Counted from the stretch's first letter, positions 44,977 to 54,251 are shown. The stretch is 64,000 nt of DNA from an uncultured Pelagimonas sp. (GCA_947497905.1 CANMIH010000010.1:62001-126000); one strand, 5' to 3'. A program made the numbers and translations. Notes: generated from the letters alone by a model not told the origin.

Positions 44977-46542
44977 TCATCCTCCAAGCCGTTTGGCCAC
45001 ATTGTAGCCCGATCCCCCACCAAGTCCGGGGCCGGGATGGGTCGAGGCGCCGATATGGTAGAGATGTGACGCGGGTGTTGCGCCATTCCGAGAGTGGCTG
45101 AAAGGCCGGAAGATGAAAAACTGGTCGAGTGTGCACTGCCCGCCATAGGGGTCCCCCCCCACGAGGTTCATGTTGAGCTGAGCCAGATCCGCCGGGGAAT
45201 AGGCGCGGCGGCTAAGCTTGATTTCGTCAAAGTTGCGGATGTGGTTTCTTAGGATGGCCTCGATGCGATCTGAGAAGGCCTCTCGCGTGGCTTCGGTCCA
45301 CGTGCCACCGGTGGCAATCTCGCCGGCCGCATCCCCTTGGATGTGACGCGGTGCGTCAGGGATTTGCAGCCACAAGATCGCCTTGCCGGCGGGACAGCGG
45401 CTTGGGTCAAGCCGATGGGGTTGCCCGACGCAAATGGTGGGGGTCACGGGCAGCATACCGCGTTCGGCTTCGTTACTGGCTTTGGACACGCTGTCGATGC
45501 CATCGGCAAGATGGATCAGCGCGACATCCTCTAACCCTTCGGCGATCCAGTCGGGATCTGCGTCTAGCGCATAATGCAGCTGAAAGTTGCCGCGCCCGTG
45601 GCGATAGTCTTGGGCGGTCTGGAGATCATCGGAGGAGGACCCGTCAAGAAGCCGGGTATAGAGCTGAGAGGGCGTGACCGAGGCCAGCGTGGAGCGCGCG
45701 AGGATTTTGTCGCCATCTGTGGTTTCGACACCGATGGCGCGGTTCTGATCTAACAAGATGCGCGCCACATCGGTGTTGGTGCGAATTTCCCCACCGTTTT
45801 CAAGGATCAGCGCCTCAAAAGCTTTGACTGCCTGTGCAGCCCCGCCCTTGACCACTGGCGCACCTGCAGCCTCAAGGGCAAAGGCGATGACCTGACCCAT
45901 CTTGGCGGAATAGCTGCTTTCCGGGGTCAACCCGGTGTGCAACACCCAAGGGGCCCAAAGCGCCTGAGCCAATGGGCTGGCATATCGGGTTTCAAGCCAG
46001 CCGCGCGCGGGTTTCAACGCCGCGCCCACCCAGGATTTGAAACCATTGAGGCCTCTACTCCAAATCTGACGCGCCACAAGTCGCGCGGTTTTCCAGCTCC
46101 AGAGCTCTCCGCCGAGCAGCGCAAAGAGAAAAGGCGCCTCGGCCTCGATGCCAGTGACATCGCGGGCGTGTTGATCTCCGTCGCCTGCGGCCAAAGCGTT
46201 CAAAGCCGCAATGTTTGCCGCCCGGTCCATGGTCAGAACCAGAGCAGTTTGATCCGGGCGCAGGATGGCGGTGGGGTGGGGGCTATGGCAGAACTCCAAC
46301 CCGTGCCGTCCCAAATCCTCGGCCAGTTCGGCATAGGCCGGTGAAGTCAGGAACAGCACAAAAGTGGCGGCCATCACGTCATGATGGAATCCGGGTTCAG
46401 TGATTTCGGCGGTCTGCATACAGCCGCCAGCCTGCGCTTCACGCTCAAGCAAAATCACCTTTTTCCCGGCGCGAGACAGCAAGGCACCTGCAACAAGCGC
46501 GTTGATCCCACTTCCAATGATGACGTGATCGACCTGTGACAT
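44977..46542 (-). CDS. FAD-dependent oxidoreductase, phytoene desaturase-like (paralogue 1)
   Basis: The 521-residue protein has an N-terminal dinucleotide-binding motif (VIIGSGINALVAGALLSRAGKKVILLE) and the C-terminal FAD segment LYHIGASTHPGPGLGGGSGYNVAKRL, as in CrtI/amine-oxidase-type flavoproteins. No carotenoid genes are nearby, so desaturation of phytoene is unlikely; related proteins oxidise C-C or C-N bonds in diverse small molecules. It resembles the divergently encoded flavoprotein at 47447 in both halves, for instance NLVGGD before the C-terminal part. It lies 3 bp after the cyclase-family gene. Confidence 0.85.
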   Translation of the reverse strand: MSQVDHVIIGSGINALVAGALLSRAGKKVILLEREAQAGGCMQTAEITEPGFHHDVMAATFVLFLTSPAYAELAEDLGRHGLEFCHSPHPTAILRPDQTALVLTMDRAANIAALNALAAGDGDQHARDVTGIEAEAPFLFALLGGELWSWKTARLVARQIWSRGLNGFKSWVGAALKPARGWLETRYASPLAQALWAPWVLHTGLTPESSYSAKMGQVIAFALEAAGAPVVKGGAAQAVKAFEALILENGGEIRTNTDVARILLDQNRAIGVETTDGDKILARSTLASVTPSQLYTRLLDGSSSDDLQTAQDYRHGRGNFQLHYALDADPDWIAEGLEDVALIHLADGIDSVSKASNEAERGMLPVTPTICVGQPHRLDPSRCPAGKAILWLQIPDAPRHIQGDAAGEIATGGTWTEATREAFSDRIEAILRNHIRNFDEIKLSRRAYSPADLAQLNMNLVGGDPYGGQCTLDQFFIFRPFSHSRNGATPASHLYHIGASTHPGPGLGGGSGYNVAKRLGG

Positions 46543-46545
46543 GGC

Positions 46546-47337
46546 TTAGCCTTTGGGAACCAAGGCCAGGGCCCGGATCGGGCTGCCGGTGCCGCGTTCG
46601 ATCTTGAGCGGTGCCGCCATCAAGATGGCGCCTTTGGCGGGCAGCTTGTCGAGGTTGGCAAGCGAGGCCAGACCAAAACAATTGTCGCGGTGAAGCAGGT
46701 TATGCGCCGGATAAGGCGGTTCCATACCCCCGGCTTGACCAGCGTCGGTGCCGATGCACTGGCTGCCCCAGCCGACAATGCCTTTGCTCAGCAGATATTC
46801 GATGCAATCCGGGGTTGGTCCGGGCGAATGCGGGCCGGTTTCGTCGGCGTTGAGGAACAGATCCTCATCATGGGCGCGCTTGTCCCAATCGGTGCGCATC
46901 ACCACCCATTCCCCAGCTTTGATCGCTCCGTGTTCGGCCTCCCAGGCCTTCACCATGTCTGCGGTCAGAAGGAAATCCGGGTTGTCTTGCGACTGCGCGG
47001 AGCAATCGATGACGTTCACCGGGGCGACAAGGCGCTGTACATCAAGTGTATCAGTAAAGCCATCCGAGTGGTCTTTGCCGGTGATCCAGTGATGCGGCGC
47101 ATCGAAATGCGTGCCGGTGTGTTCCCCCAGAACCATCCAGTTCCAGGCAAAGAACGGGCCGTCTTCGTCATATTCACTGATTTTGTGAATTTCGACCTTG
47201 GGTGTGTTTTTGGCGAAATCCTCGGGCAGTTTCAGAACCGGCGTATTCGGTCCCAAAACACCGGTGCAATCCACCACTTCGACGCCCCCCGTGGCGAGCA
47301 ATCCGCCCAGCCCCTCAAGTACACTCTGCGCTGTCAT
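46546..47337 (-). CDS. Cyclase-family metal-dependent hydrolase (kynurenine-formamidase-like)
   Basis: The 263-residue protein has the family's metal-binding motif in GEHTGTHFDAPHHW (HxGTHxDxPxH type, about residues 73-83), and PAHNLLHRDNCFGLASLANL near the end. Family members include kynurenine formamidase and isatin hydrolase, which open amide or lactam bonds. With an indolepyruvate-type oxidoreductase in the same operon, an indole- or aryl-derived amide is an attractive substrate, but this is inference. GGAG lies 6 nt before the ATG. It is the first gene of the minus-strand operon. Confidence 0.87.
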   Translation of the reverse strand: MTAQSVLEGLGGLLATGGVEVVDCTGVLGPNTPVLKLPEDFAKNTPKVEIHKISEYDEDGPFFAWNWMVLGEHTGTHFDAPHHWITGKDHSDGFTDTLDVQRLVAPVNVIDCSAQSQDNPDFLLTADMVKAWEAEHGAIKAGEWVVMRTDWDKRAHDEDLFLNADETGPHSPGPTPDCIEYLLSKGIVGWGSQCIGTDAGQAGGMEPPYPAHNLLHRDNCFGLASLANLDKLPAKGAILMAAPLKIERGTGSPIRALALVPKG

Positions 47338-47446
47338 CTGGGTCTCCCTCCCCCTGAAACATGTCTTTGTATTCGAATTTATTTGACGAATCTGGTTTTA
47401 CCGAATTTAAATGCATTTGCAAATAATATCTAGACCCAAGGCGACT
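47338..47446. promoter_or_regulatory. Divergent promoter region with overlapping palindromes, candidate MarR operator
   Basis: Two perfect 10-bp palindromes overlap by four bases: AAATGCATTT (47409-47418) and ATTTGCAAAT (47415-47424). A plus-strand promoter can be drawn as TTGACG (47383-47388), 17 bp, then TTTAAA (47406-47411), so the palindromes cover its -10 region. The region separates the cyclase operon (minus) from the second flavoprotein and peptide-type transporter (plus). A MarR regulator encoded in the minus operon is the likely binder. Confidence 0.5.
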
Positions 47447-49021
47447 ATGTCCAGGAATACTCCAGATGCCGTGATCATTGGTGCAGGCCACAATAGCTTG
47501 GCCTGCGCGCTTCATTTGCTGTCTCGCGGTTGGAGTGTCGCCGTATATGAACAGGCCGCAGCACCCGGTGGTGCGGTGAAAACCTCTGAGCTGACCCTGC
47601 CGGGTTTTCGCCACGACTGGGCGGCGATGAACCTCTCCCTGTTTGCAGGGTCAGCCTTTTTTTCTCAGTATAGCGAGGAGTTGGGCAAGCGAGGTTTGAA
47701 TTTCGCGCCAACCTCTCATCCCTTTGCCAGCGTGTTCCCCGACGGGGCTTGGCTTGGGATCAGTCAGGATGCCGAGGCCAATTTGGCGCGGATTGCGGGG
47801 TTGTCAGAACGCGATGCCGCGACATGGCAAGAGCTTGGGGCGGCGTTTCCGGAGCGTGCCGCTGCCATTCTCTCGGTGCTTGAGAATCCCATGCAAAAGC
47901 ATGCAATTGCACGTTTGGCGGGCAAAATGCTCTGGACCTCCGGGGCGGGGGGCACACTCGATCTTGCTCAGTTCCTGATGAAATCGCCGCGACAGTGGCT
48001 GGATGAAACGTTTGAATCGGATCATGTCAAAGCCACCTTTGGCGCCTGGGGCATGCACCTGGATTTTGCTCCGGATGTCGCTGGCGGGGCAGTGTTCCCC
48101 TATCTCGAAGCCATGGCAGCGCAGGCCTTTGGCATGGTTTTGGGGCAGGGCGGCGCGGACACGGTGATCACCGCGATGGTGGAGGCGATCACCGCACGGG
48201 GCGGCACGGTCGAGTGCGGCGTGTCGGTCGAACGCATTCTGCACAGCGGTGGCAAAGCCAGCGGGGTTGAACTGGCGGATGGGCGCAGCATTGAAGCCCG
48301 TAAAGCCGTGATCGCCAATGTCGCGCCGGGGGCCCTGCATTGTTTGACCGGCGGGAGCGGAGAGACCCGCCATGATCAGGCGATGCAGGGGTTTTCTCAT
48401 GCGCCGGGCACGATGATGATCCATCTCGCGATGGAGGATCTGCCGGACTGGGCTGCGGGGCCAGAGCTGCGCGATTTTGCCTATGTGCATCTCGCTCCGT
48501 CGCTGGATCAGATGGCGCGCACCTATCAACAGGCCCGCGCGGGGCTGTTGCCGGACGAGCCGGTGATTGTCTGCGGCCAGCCCACAGTGGTGGATCCGAG
48601 CCGCGCGCCCGAGGGCAAACATGTGCTGTGGTTACAGGTACGCATGGCTCCGGGTGAGATCAAAGGAGATGCCGCGGGTGAGATAGCGGCCACCGATTGG
48701 GAGAGCGCAGCCGCACCATTTGCCCAGCGGGCCTTGGACATTCTCGAACGCTACGCACCGGGCACGCAGGCCAAAATTCTGGCCAAACGCGTGGTCACGC
48801 CACGGGAGCTCGAGGCCGAAAACCCCAATCTCGTGGGCGGCGATCAGATCTGTGGAAGCCACCACCTGTCCCAGCATTTTCTGTACCGACCGGCGCGGGG
48901 CTATGCGGATGGGCGGACCCCGATCAAGGGGCTGTATCACACCGGTGCCGCCGTCTGGCCCGGAGCCGGAACCGGCGCGTCGCCGGGGTTTATGCTGGCG
49001 CAGAAATTGGCGGGCAAATGA
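47447..49021 (+). CDS. FAD-dependent oxidoreductase, phytoene desaturase-like (paralogue 2)
   Basis: The 524-residue protein begins with a dinucleotide fold (AVIIGAGHNSLACALHLLSRGWSVAVYE) and ends with LYHTGAAVWPGAGTGASPGFMLAQKL, the FAD segment of CrtI-like flavoproteins. It is a paralogue of the protein encoded at 44977-46542 and diverges from it across the shared control region. The ATG at 47447 follows AAGG; an upstream in-frame ATG at 47411 lies in the palindromes and is less likely. The substrate is unknown. Confidence 0.86.
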   Translation: MSRNTPDAVIIGAGHNSLACALHLLSRGWSVAVYEQAAAPGGAVKTSELTLPGFRHDWAAMNLSLFAGSAFFSQYSEELGKRGLNFAPTSHPFASVFPDGAWLGISQDAEANLARIAGLSERDAATWQELGAAFPERAAAILSVLENPMQKHAIARLAGKMLWTSGAGGTLDLAQFLMKSPRQWLDETFESDHVKATFGAWGMHLDFAPDVAGGAVFPYLEAMAAQAFGMVLGQGGADTVITAMVEAITARGGTVECGVSVERILHSGGKASGVELADGRSIEARKAVIANVAPGALHCLTGGSGETRHDQAMQGFSHAPGTMMIHLAMEDLPDWAAGPELRDFAYVHLAPSLDQMARTYQQARAGLLPDEPVIVCGQPTVVDPSRAPEGKHVLWLQVRMAPGEIKGDAAGEIAATDWESAAAPFAQRALDILERYAPGTQAKILAKRVVTPRELEAENPNLVGGDQICGSHHLSQHFLYRPARGYADGRTPIKGLYHTGAAVWPGAGTGASPGFMLAQKLAGK

Positions 49022-49097
49022 CCCGATCATCCAAAGGGCGGGACACAACCGTCTGACACTAAAAAATCCAAAAAATAGACCAACAGGGAAAATGAAA

Positions 49098-50624
49098 ATG
49101 TCCAAATTATCACGGCGCGGGATGTTAAAACTCACCGCTGCAAGTCTTTCACTGACCGCTTTGCCAGTTGCCGGTTTCGCCGCCGACATCGACGAACTGG
49201 TGATTGCTTATAATGTGAACCTCCCAAGCTGGGACCCCACCGTGGGCACCTCGGCGGTGAACCCGACCATTCAGGGGATTTTCCAGTCGGTGTTTGATCT
49301 GTTTATTGCTCAGAACACGGATCTGTCGCAGGCGCCGGGGCTGATCACCGACTGGGGCTGGAACGACGACAACACTAAGGTGCATATGACAGTGCGCGAG
49401 GGCGTGACCTGGCATGATGGAAGTGCCTTTGGCCCAGAAGATGTGGTGTGGTCGCTTGAGCGGGCCGCCAATGAAACCAGCGGCAACCCGATTCAGTTTA
49501 TCTGGTCGACCATCGGCAACTTTGAAATCGACGGCAACCGCATCACCGCAGATGTGCTGCGTTTTGAGCCGACGCTGTTCAAATGGATGTCTTTCCTGAC
49601 CGGCTATGTCCTGCCCAAGGCCTATTACGAAAAAGTCGGTGCCGAAGGGTTTGAGGCCGCGCCGATTGGCACCGGGCCCTATATGGTCGACAAATTCGAG
49701 CGCAACGCCTTTGTCCGGCTGAAGGCCAATGACGCCTATTGGGGCGGGGCGCCTGAGTTCAAATCGGTGACCATCAAATTTGTCACCGACGCAGCGGCGC
49801 GGGTCGCCGAGGTGGAATCGGGCAACGCCCATGTCACGCTTGAAATGCCCTACGAGGAATACGATCGTCTGAACGGTAGCAAACTGGCGGGGGTTGCAGC
49901 GCCGGTGTCGGACATTGGGATGGTGTTCTTCAACGATATTGAGGTGATGACCGACCCGAATGTGCGCAAAGCGGCGGTGATGGCGGTGAACAAACAGGCC
50001 ATCGTGGATCGTCTGCTCTCGGGCTATGGGGTGCCCATCGATACGCTTCAGGCACCGGGATACAGCGCCTATGATGCGAGCGTCAGCACCCCGTATGACC
50101 CCGACGGCGCCAAGGCGCTTTTGGCCGAAAGTGGCTACTCCACCGACAATCCGGTGCGTTTCAAAATCCAGACAACGCGAGGGTTCAAACCCAAAGACTA
50201 TGAGATCATTCAGGCGATTGTCGGTCTGTGGCGTCGGGTGGGCATCGAGGCCGAGATCGAGGTCTATGAGGTTGCCAAGCATTTTGAACTGCGCGCGGCG
50301 GATCAGCTGGCACCTGCGGCCTTCTACAACTGGGGCAACTCGATCGGAGATCCGACCACCTCAACCGGCTTTGCCATGTTTGGTCCATCGCCGCATTCGG
50401 TGTGGGATGGTGAGGATCTGACCGCAATGATCGGCCCGCTTTGGGGCGAAGCGGATGAAGCCAAACGCATTGACGGGTGGAAAGCCGTTGATCGCCATAT
50501 CGCAGAGAACGCGCTGGTGCTGCCGCTGTTCCAATATGTCCAGCCGGTCTTGCATGCCAAAGGTGTGACGGTTGTTCCGCATGCCTCGGGCGCCTTGCTT
50601 CCCGCGCTGATGACCCGATCATAA
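49098..50624 (+). CDS. Dipeptide/oligopeptide-type ABC substrate-binding protein (family 5)
   Basis: The roughly 508-residue periplasmic protein has a clear twin-arginine signal (SRRGMLK) and belongs to the SBP_bac_5 family (VTWHDGSAFGPEDVVWSLERA, IGTGPYMVDKFERN, NPVRFKIQTTRG). Family members bind peptides, nickel, opines, sugars or aromatic amino compounds. The start at 49098 has AGGGA 8-9 nt upstream; the ATG at 49092 is too close to it. Its place next to the flavoprotein suggests it imports the pathway substrate. Confidence 0.9.
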   Translation: MSKLSRRGMLKLTAASLSLTALPVAGFAADIDELVIAYNVNLPSWDPTVGTSAVNPTIQGIFQSVFDLFIAQNTDLSQAPGLITDWGWNDDNTKVHMTVREGVTWHDGSAFGPEDVVWSLERAANETSGNPIQFIWSTIGNFEIDGNRITADVLRFEPTLFKWMSFLTGYVLPKAYYEKVGAEGFEAAPIGTGPYMVDKFERNAFVRLKANDAYWGGAPEFKSVTIKFVTDAAARVAEVESGNAHVTLEMPYEEYDRLNGSKLAGVAAPVSDIGMVFFNDIEVMTDPNVRKAAVMAVNKQAIVDRLLSGYGVPIDTLQAPGYSAYDASVSTPYDPDGAKALLAESGYSTDNPVRFKIQTTRGFKPKDYEIIQAIVGLWRRVGIEAEIEVYEVAKHFELRAADQLAPAAFYNWGNSIGDPTTSTGFAMFGPSPHSVWDGEDLTAMIGPLWGEADEAKRIDGWKAVDRHIAENALVLPLFQYVQPVLHAKGVTVVPHASGALLPALMTRS

Positions 50625-50648
50625 GACTAGACCCGGGACAAAGCTGAA

Positions 50649-51659
50649 ATGACACTGCTGAAACGCGCTTTGGCGCAACTTTGTACGACGGCAATCACCC
50701 TGTTTGGTGTGGCGATTGTTGTGTTTTTTGTGGTTCGCGTTGTCCCGGGTAACCCGATTGCCATGATGCTGCCGCCCGGCGCCAGTGCCGAGGATATCTC
50801 TCGGCTTGAGGCGCTCTATGGGTTGGATAAATCCATCCTGCACCAGTTTGTCATCTGGCTGGGTGGCGCGGTGCAGGGGGATCTGGGCACCTCGATCACC
50901 ACACGTCAGCCAGTGCTTGAACTGGTTTTGTCGCGTCTGCCTGCCACGCTTGAGCTGTCGATGATGGCTCTGGTGATTGCGGTTGCTATTGGTGGTGTGC
51001 TTGCCCTGACCGGCACCCGGATGCGAGGCACGCGGGTGGAAGGTGCGATTGATGTCGGCAATGGCATGGCGCTCTCCGTGCCTGATTTCCTGTGGGGGCT
51101 TGTGCTCATCCTTGCCTTTGGGGTGCTCTGGCCGATTTTCCATATTTCTGGCCGGGCCTCTCCCACACTCGATTTCGAGTTTGCTACAAAATTCTATCTG
51201 TTTGAGAGTGTGCTGCGGCTGCGATTTGATGTCTGGCTGGATCTTGTCAGCCACATGTTCATGCCCGCACTGGCGCTGGCCATTCCTCTAGCGGCGATCA
51301 TTGCGCAGCTTCTCAAGCAATCTCTGAAGGAAACCATGCATTTGGACTATGTGACGCTTGCCCGCACCAAGGGCTATGGCGAAAACTCTGTCATCCTGCG
51401 CGAGGCGCTGCCCAATGCGATTTTGCCGACGCTGACGTTGGTGGGGGTGCAGTTCACCTTTTTGATCGGCGGCACGGTAATCATCGAGCGGCTGTTTTCC
51501 TACGAAGGTCTGGGGAACATGGCGATTGATGCGGTGATCAACCGGGATTTGCCGTTGATCCAAGGGATTGTGATCCTGTTTGCCCTGATCTTCACCGCGG
51601 TCAATCTGGTGGTGGATCTGTCTTACGCGGCCCTGAACCCGAGGTTGCGTCATGGTTGA
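50649..51659 (+). CDS. Dipeptide-type ABC transporter permease (DppB-like)
   Basis: The 336-residue membrane protein has the DppB N-terminus (VVFFVVRVVPGNPIAMMLPPGAS) and the EAA loop (MHLDYVTLARTKGYGENSVILREALPNAILP). It forms one half of the channel of the five-gene transporter. It follows the binding-protein gene by 24 bp and overlaps the next permease by 8 nt. Confidence 0.93.
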   Translation: MTLLKRALAQLCTTAITLFGVAIVVFFVVRVVPGNPIAMMLPPGASAEDISRLEALYGLDKSILHQFVIWLGGAVQGDLGTSITTRQPVLELVLSRLPATLELSMMALVIAVAIGGVLALTGTRMRGTRVEGAIDVGNGMALSVPDFLWGLVLILAFGVLWPIFHISGRASPTLDFEFATKFYLFESVLRLRFDVWLDLVSHMFMPALALAIPLAAIIAQLLKQSLKETMHLDYVTLARTKGYGENSVILREALPNAILPTLTLVGVQFTFLIGGTVIIERLFSYEGLGNMAIDAVINRDLPLIQGIVILFALIFTAVNLVVDLSYAALNPRLRHG

Positions 51660-52503
51660 TGGTCGGTCCCTCGTTACGCGCAAAATGGGCGCGCGTCTTT
51701 GGTTGTCTGGCGGATGGCTTGTGCTTTTGGCATTGGCGGCGCTCTTCGCCCCATGGATCAGCCCGCAGGATCCTCTGGCGCAGGATATATTTGCCTCGCG
51801 TCTTCCGCCGTTCTGGCAGAGTGGTGCGGAGCCGGGCTTTCCTCTGGGCACAGATTCCCTTGGTCGTGATGTTCTAAGCCGGATGATCCATGGCGCCCGC
51901 GTTGCGCTGGGAGTTGCCTTGATCGCGGGCACGCTGACCTGTCTGGTGGGGGCGAGCCTTGGCTTGATTGCGGGCTATTTCCGCGGCTGGCCCGATCTGG
52001 TGATCTCGCGCTTTATCGACATCTGGATGGCCTTCCCGCCGGTGTTGTTTTCCATTCTTCTGATCGCGGTTCTGGGTACGGGGCTGACCTCGATCATCAT
52101 CGCTATTGTGGTGATTGACTGGACCCGCTTTGCTCGGGTGATCCGGGCCGAAGCCATTGGGCAGGGGGCGATGGATTATGTGGTGTCGGCGCAGGTCGCC
52201 GGGCGCAAACGCTTTGACACAATGATCCGCGAAGTTCTGCCAAATGTCCTGCCAACGATTGTGGTGCTTTTGACGCTTGAGATGGGCATCGCAGTGATCA
52301 TCGAGGCGATCCTGAGCTTTGTGAACCTGTCGATCTCAACTGACCAACCCACATGGGGTGGTATGATTTCCGAAGGCCGCATTTCCATTCATCAGGCCTG
52401 GTGGGTTCTGATTTTTCCTTTGGTGTCTTTGTTCCTTACAGTGCTCAGCTTTAGCCAGCTGGGGGAGGGGCTCAAAGACCGTTTTGATCCGGTGCTGCGA
52501 TGA
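51652..52503 (+). CDS. Dipeptide-type ABC transporter permease (DppC-like)
   Basis: The 283-residue membrane protein has the DppC features: PWISPQDPLAQDIFASRLPPF near the N-terminus, GTDSLGRDVLSRMIHGARV at about 64-82, and the EAA loop near AMDYVVSAQVAGRKRFDTMIREVLPNVLP. It overlaps its neighbours by 8 nt upstream and 4 nt downstream, showing tight coupling. Confidence 0.93.
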   Translation: MVDGRSLVTRKMGARLWLSGGWLVLLALAALFAPWISPQDPLAQDIFASRLPPFWQSGAEPGFPLGTDSLGRDVLSRMIHGARVALGVALIAGTLTCLVGASLGLIAGYFRGWPDLVISRFIDIWMAFPPVLFSILLIAVLGTGLTSIIIAIVVIDWTRFARVIRAEAIGQGAMDYVVSAQVAGRKRFDTMIREVLPNVLPTIVVLLTLEMGIAVIIEAILSFVNLSISTDQPTWGGMISEGRISIHQAWWVLIFPLVSLFLTVLSFSQLGEGLKDRFDPVLR

Positions 52504-53372
52504 CGCCATTCCTTCAGATATCCAATCTTAATGTCACTCTGGGTCAAACCCATCCGATTTTGCGCTCGGTGGACCTGACGCTGAGCGAAGGTGAGACACG
52601 CGGGCTTGTGGGTGAAAGCGGCGCAGGCAAAAGCATGATCGGCAAGGCCATTCTGGGAACCCTGCCCTCGGCCTTGCGGGTCAGGTCCGGTGAGATCGTG
52701 CTGGATGGCGAAGATCTGCAACGCCTAGCGGACAAAGACCGGCGGCGGGTGATTGGCGCCAAGGCGGCGCTGATCCCGCAAGATCCTTTGACGGCGCTGA
52801 ACCCGTCGAAACGGATTGGAGTGCAGATCACCAACCGCTTGGTCGATATTCTCGGCTGGCGACGCAAGGCGGCCGAGGCTCGGGCGATTGAGCTGTTGGA
52901 TGAGGTGCACATCCCGAACCCGGACCGCGTGATGCGGGCCTATCCGCATGAGCTCTCGGGGGGAATGCGGCAACGGATTTTGATTGCCGCCGCCTTTGCC
53001 GCCGAACCCAAGCTGATCATCGCGGATGAGCCGACCACGGCCTTGGATGTGACCGCCCAGAAACAGGTGCTCAAGCTTATTCACGAGATGCAGCAGCGCC
53101 ATGGCACGTCGTTGTTGTTTGTCACCCATGATCTTGGGGTGGTCTCAAAGATCTGTCAGTCCTTGACGGTGCTGTATTCAGGGCTTGTTCTGGAAAGCAC
53201 CGGCGTGGACGAGTTTTTCGCCACGCCCCGCCATGCATATTCCCGTGCGCTGTTACAGGCGACGCCGAAATACACCGACCCTGATGCCAGCCTGACACCG
53301 GTGCCCGATCCTGTGATCGAGGCCACCCAACGCGAGGTGCAGATGTTTGACCGAAAGCAGGCCCATGTCTGA
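52500..53372 (+). CDS. Dipeptide-type ABC transporter ATP-binding protein (DppD-like)
   Basis: The 290-residue ATPase has Walker A GESGAGKSM (the usual final S/T pair is SM), signature LSGGMRQRILIA, Walker B LIIADEPTTALD and the switch histidine in FVTHDLG. The C-terminal segment is shorter than in some DppD proteins, which also carry an oligopeptide/iron-sulfur extension. It pairs with the second ATPase encoded next, whose start it overlaps by 8 nt. Confidence 0.93.
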   Translation: MTPFLQISNLNVTLGQTHPILRSVDLTLSEGETRGLVGESGAGKSMIGKAILGTLPSALRVRSGEIVLDGEDLQRLADKDRRRVIGAKAALIPQDPLTALNPSKRIGVQITNRLVDILGWRRKAAEARAIELLDEVHIPNPDRVMRAYPHELSGGMRQRILIAAAFAAEPKLIIADEPTTALDVTAQKQVLKLIHEMQQRHGTSLLFVTHDLGVVSKICQSLTVLYSGLVLESTGVDEFFATPRHAYSRALLQATPKYTDPDASLTPVPDPVIEATQREVQMFDRKQAHV

Positions 53373-54168
53373 CATGATTTATTCTATTCGGGATCTGCGC
53401 CTAAGCTTTCCCGATCTCGCGCATAAACCGCTTTTTGGGGCGGCGCCTCGGGTCGAGGTTCTCAAAGGCATTAGCTTTGACGTGCCGCGTGGCGATGTTC
53501 TGGGCATTGTCGGTGGTTCGGGGTCGGGCAAGTCAACGCTGGGGCGTACCATGCTGCGATTGCTCGAACCCGATGCGGGTCAGATTGTGTTTGATGGGCG
53601 GGACATCTCCCATCTGAGTGAAACTGACCTGCGTCCGCTGCGTCGCCGGTTTCAGATGATTTTTCAGGATCCGATGTCGTCGCTAAACCCACGCCTGACG
53701 GTGGGCCGGATCATTGCAGGACCGGTCGCGCTTCATGGGTTTGACGATGTCTGGGACCGGGTCAGGCAGGCGCTGGACAATGTCGGCCTGCCGCAAAGCT
53801 TTGCATCGCGCTATCCCCATGAGCTGTCCGGAGGCCAGCGCCAGCGGGTTGGCATTGCGCGATCCATCGCTGTTGAGCCGGATTTCATTCTAGCGGATGA
53901 AATTGTCTCCGGTTTAGATGTGTCGTCACAGGCGCAGGTGCTCAATCTGCTGGAAAGGCTGGTGGCAGATCTGGGTCTCACCCTTGGGTTTGTCAGTCAC
54001 GATCTCTCCGTTGTGCGCCGTCTGTGTAGCCACGTTTTGGTGCTGCATCACGGTGAAGTGGTGGAGAATGCCGCCAACAAACAGGTCTTTGAGGCCCCGG
54101 AAGCTGAGTACACACAATCGCTGCTGGATGCCATTCCGTTGCCGGATCCCAAGCAGATTTGGTTCTAA
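53365..54168 (+). CDS. Dipeptide-type ABC transporter ATP-binding protein (DppF-like)
   Basis: The 267-residue ATPase has Walker A GGSGSGKST, signature LSGGQRQRVGIARS, Walker B FILADEIVSGLD and the switch histidine in FVSHDLS. The Walker B region has DEIVSGLD where most members have DEPTSALD, as is common in DppF. The start at 53365 overlaps the upstream stop. It ends the transporter operon. Confidence 0.92.
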   Translation: MSDMIYSIRDLRLSFPDLAHKPLFGAAPRVEVLKGISFDVPRGDVLGIVGGSGSGKSTLGRTMLRLLEPDAGQIVFDGRDISHLSETDLRPLRRRFQMIFQDPMSSLNPRLTVGRIIAGPVALHGFDDVWDRVRQALDNVGLPQSFASRYPHELSGGQRQRVGIARSIAVEPDFILADEIVSGLDVSSQAQVLNLLERLVADLGLTLGFVSHDLSVVRRLCSHVLVLHHGEVVENAANKQVFEAPEAEYTQSLLDAIPLPDPKQIWF

Positions 54169-54182
54169 TCGCGCCAAGGGTT

Positions 54183-54202
54183 CACACCCCATGCTGGGTG
54201 TG
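54183..54202 (+). terminator. Hairpin after the peptide-type transporter operon
   Basis: CACACCC and GGGTGTG form a 7-bp stem with a 6-nt loop, 14 bp after the last stop codon of the transporter. A second weaker dyad (CCTAAC/GTTAGG) follows. No T run is present, so termination may need Rho. Confidence 0.4.
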
Positions 54203-54251
54203 GCCGATCAGGCCTAACCGGCCGTGTTAGGTGATGTCCGCTTGACGTGAT

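Noticed and set aside
48720-49097. In-frame extension upstream of the family-5 binding protein
   Set aside because: It overlaps the second flavoprotein gene in another frame; the twin-arginine signal peptide fixes the start near 49098.
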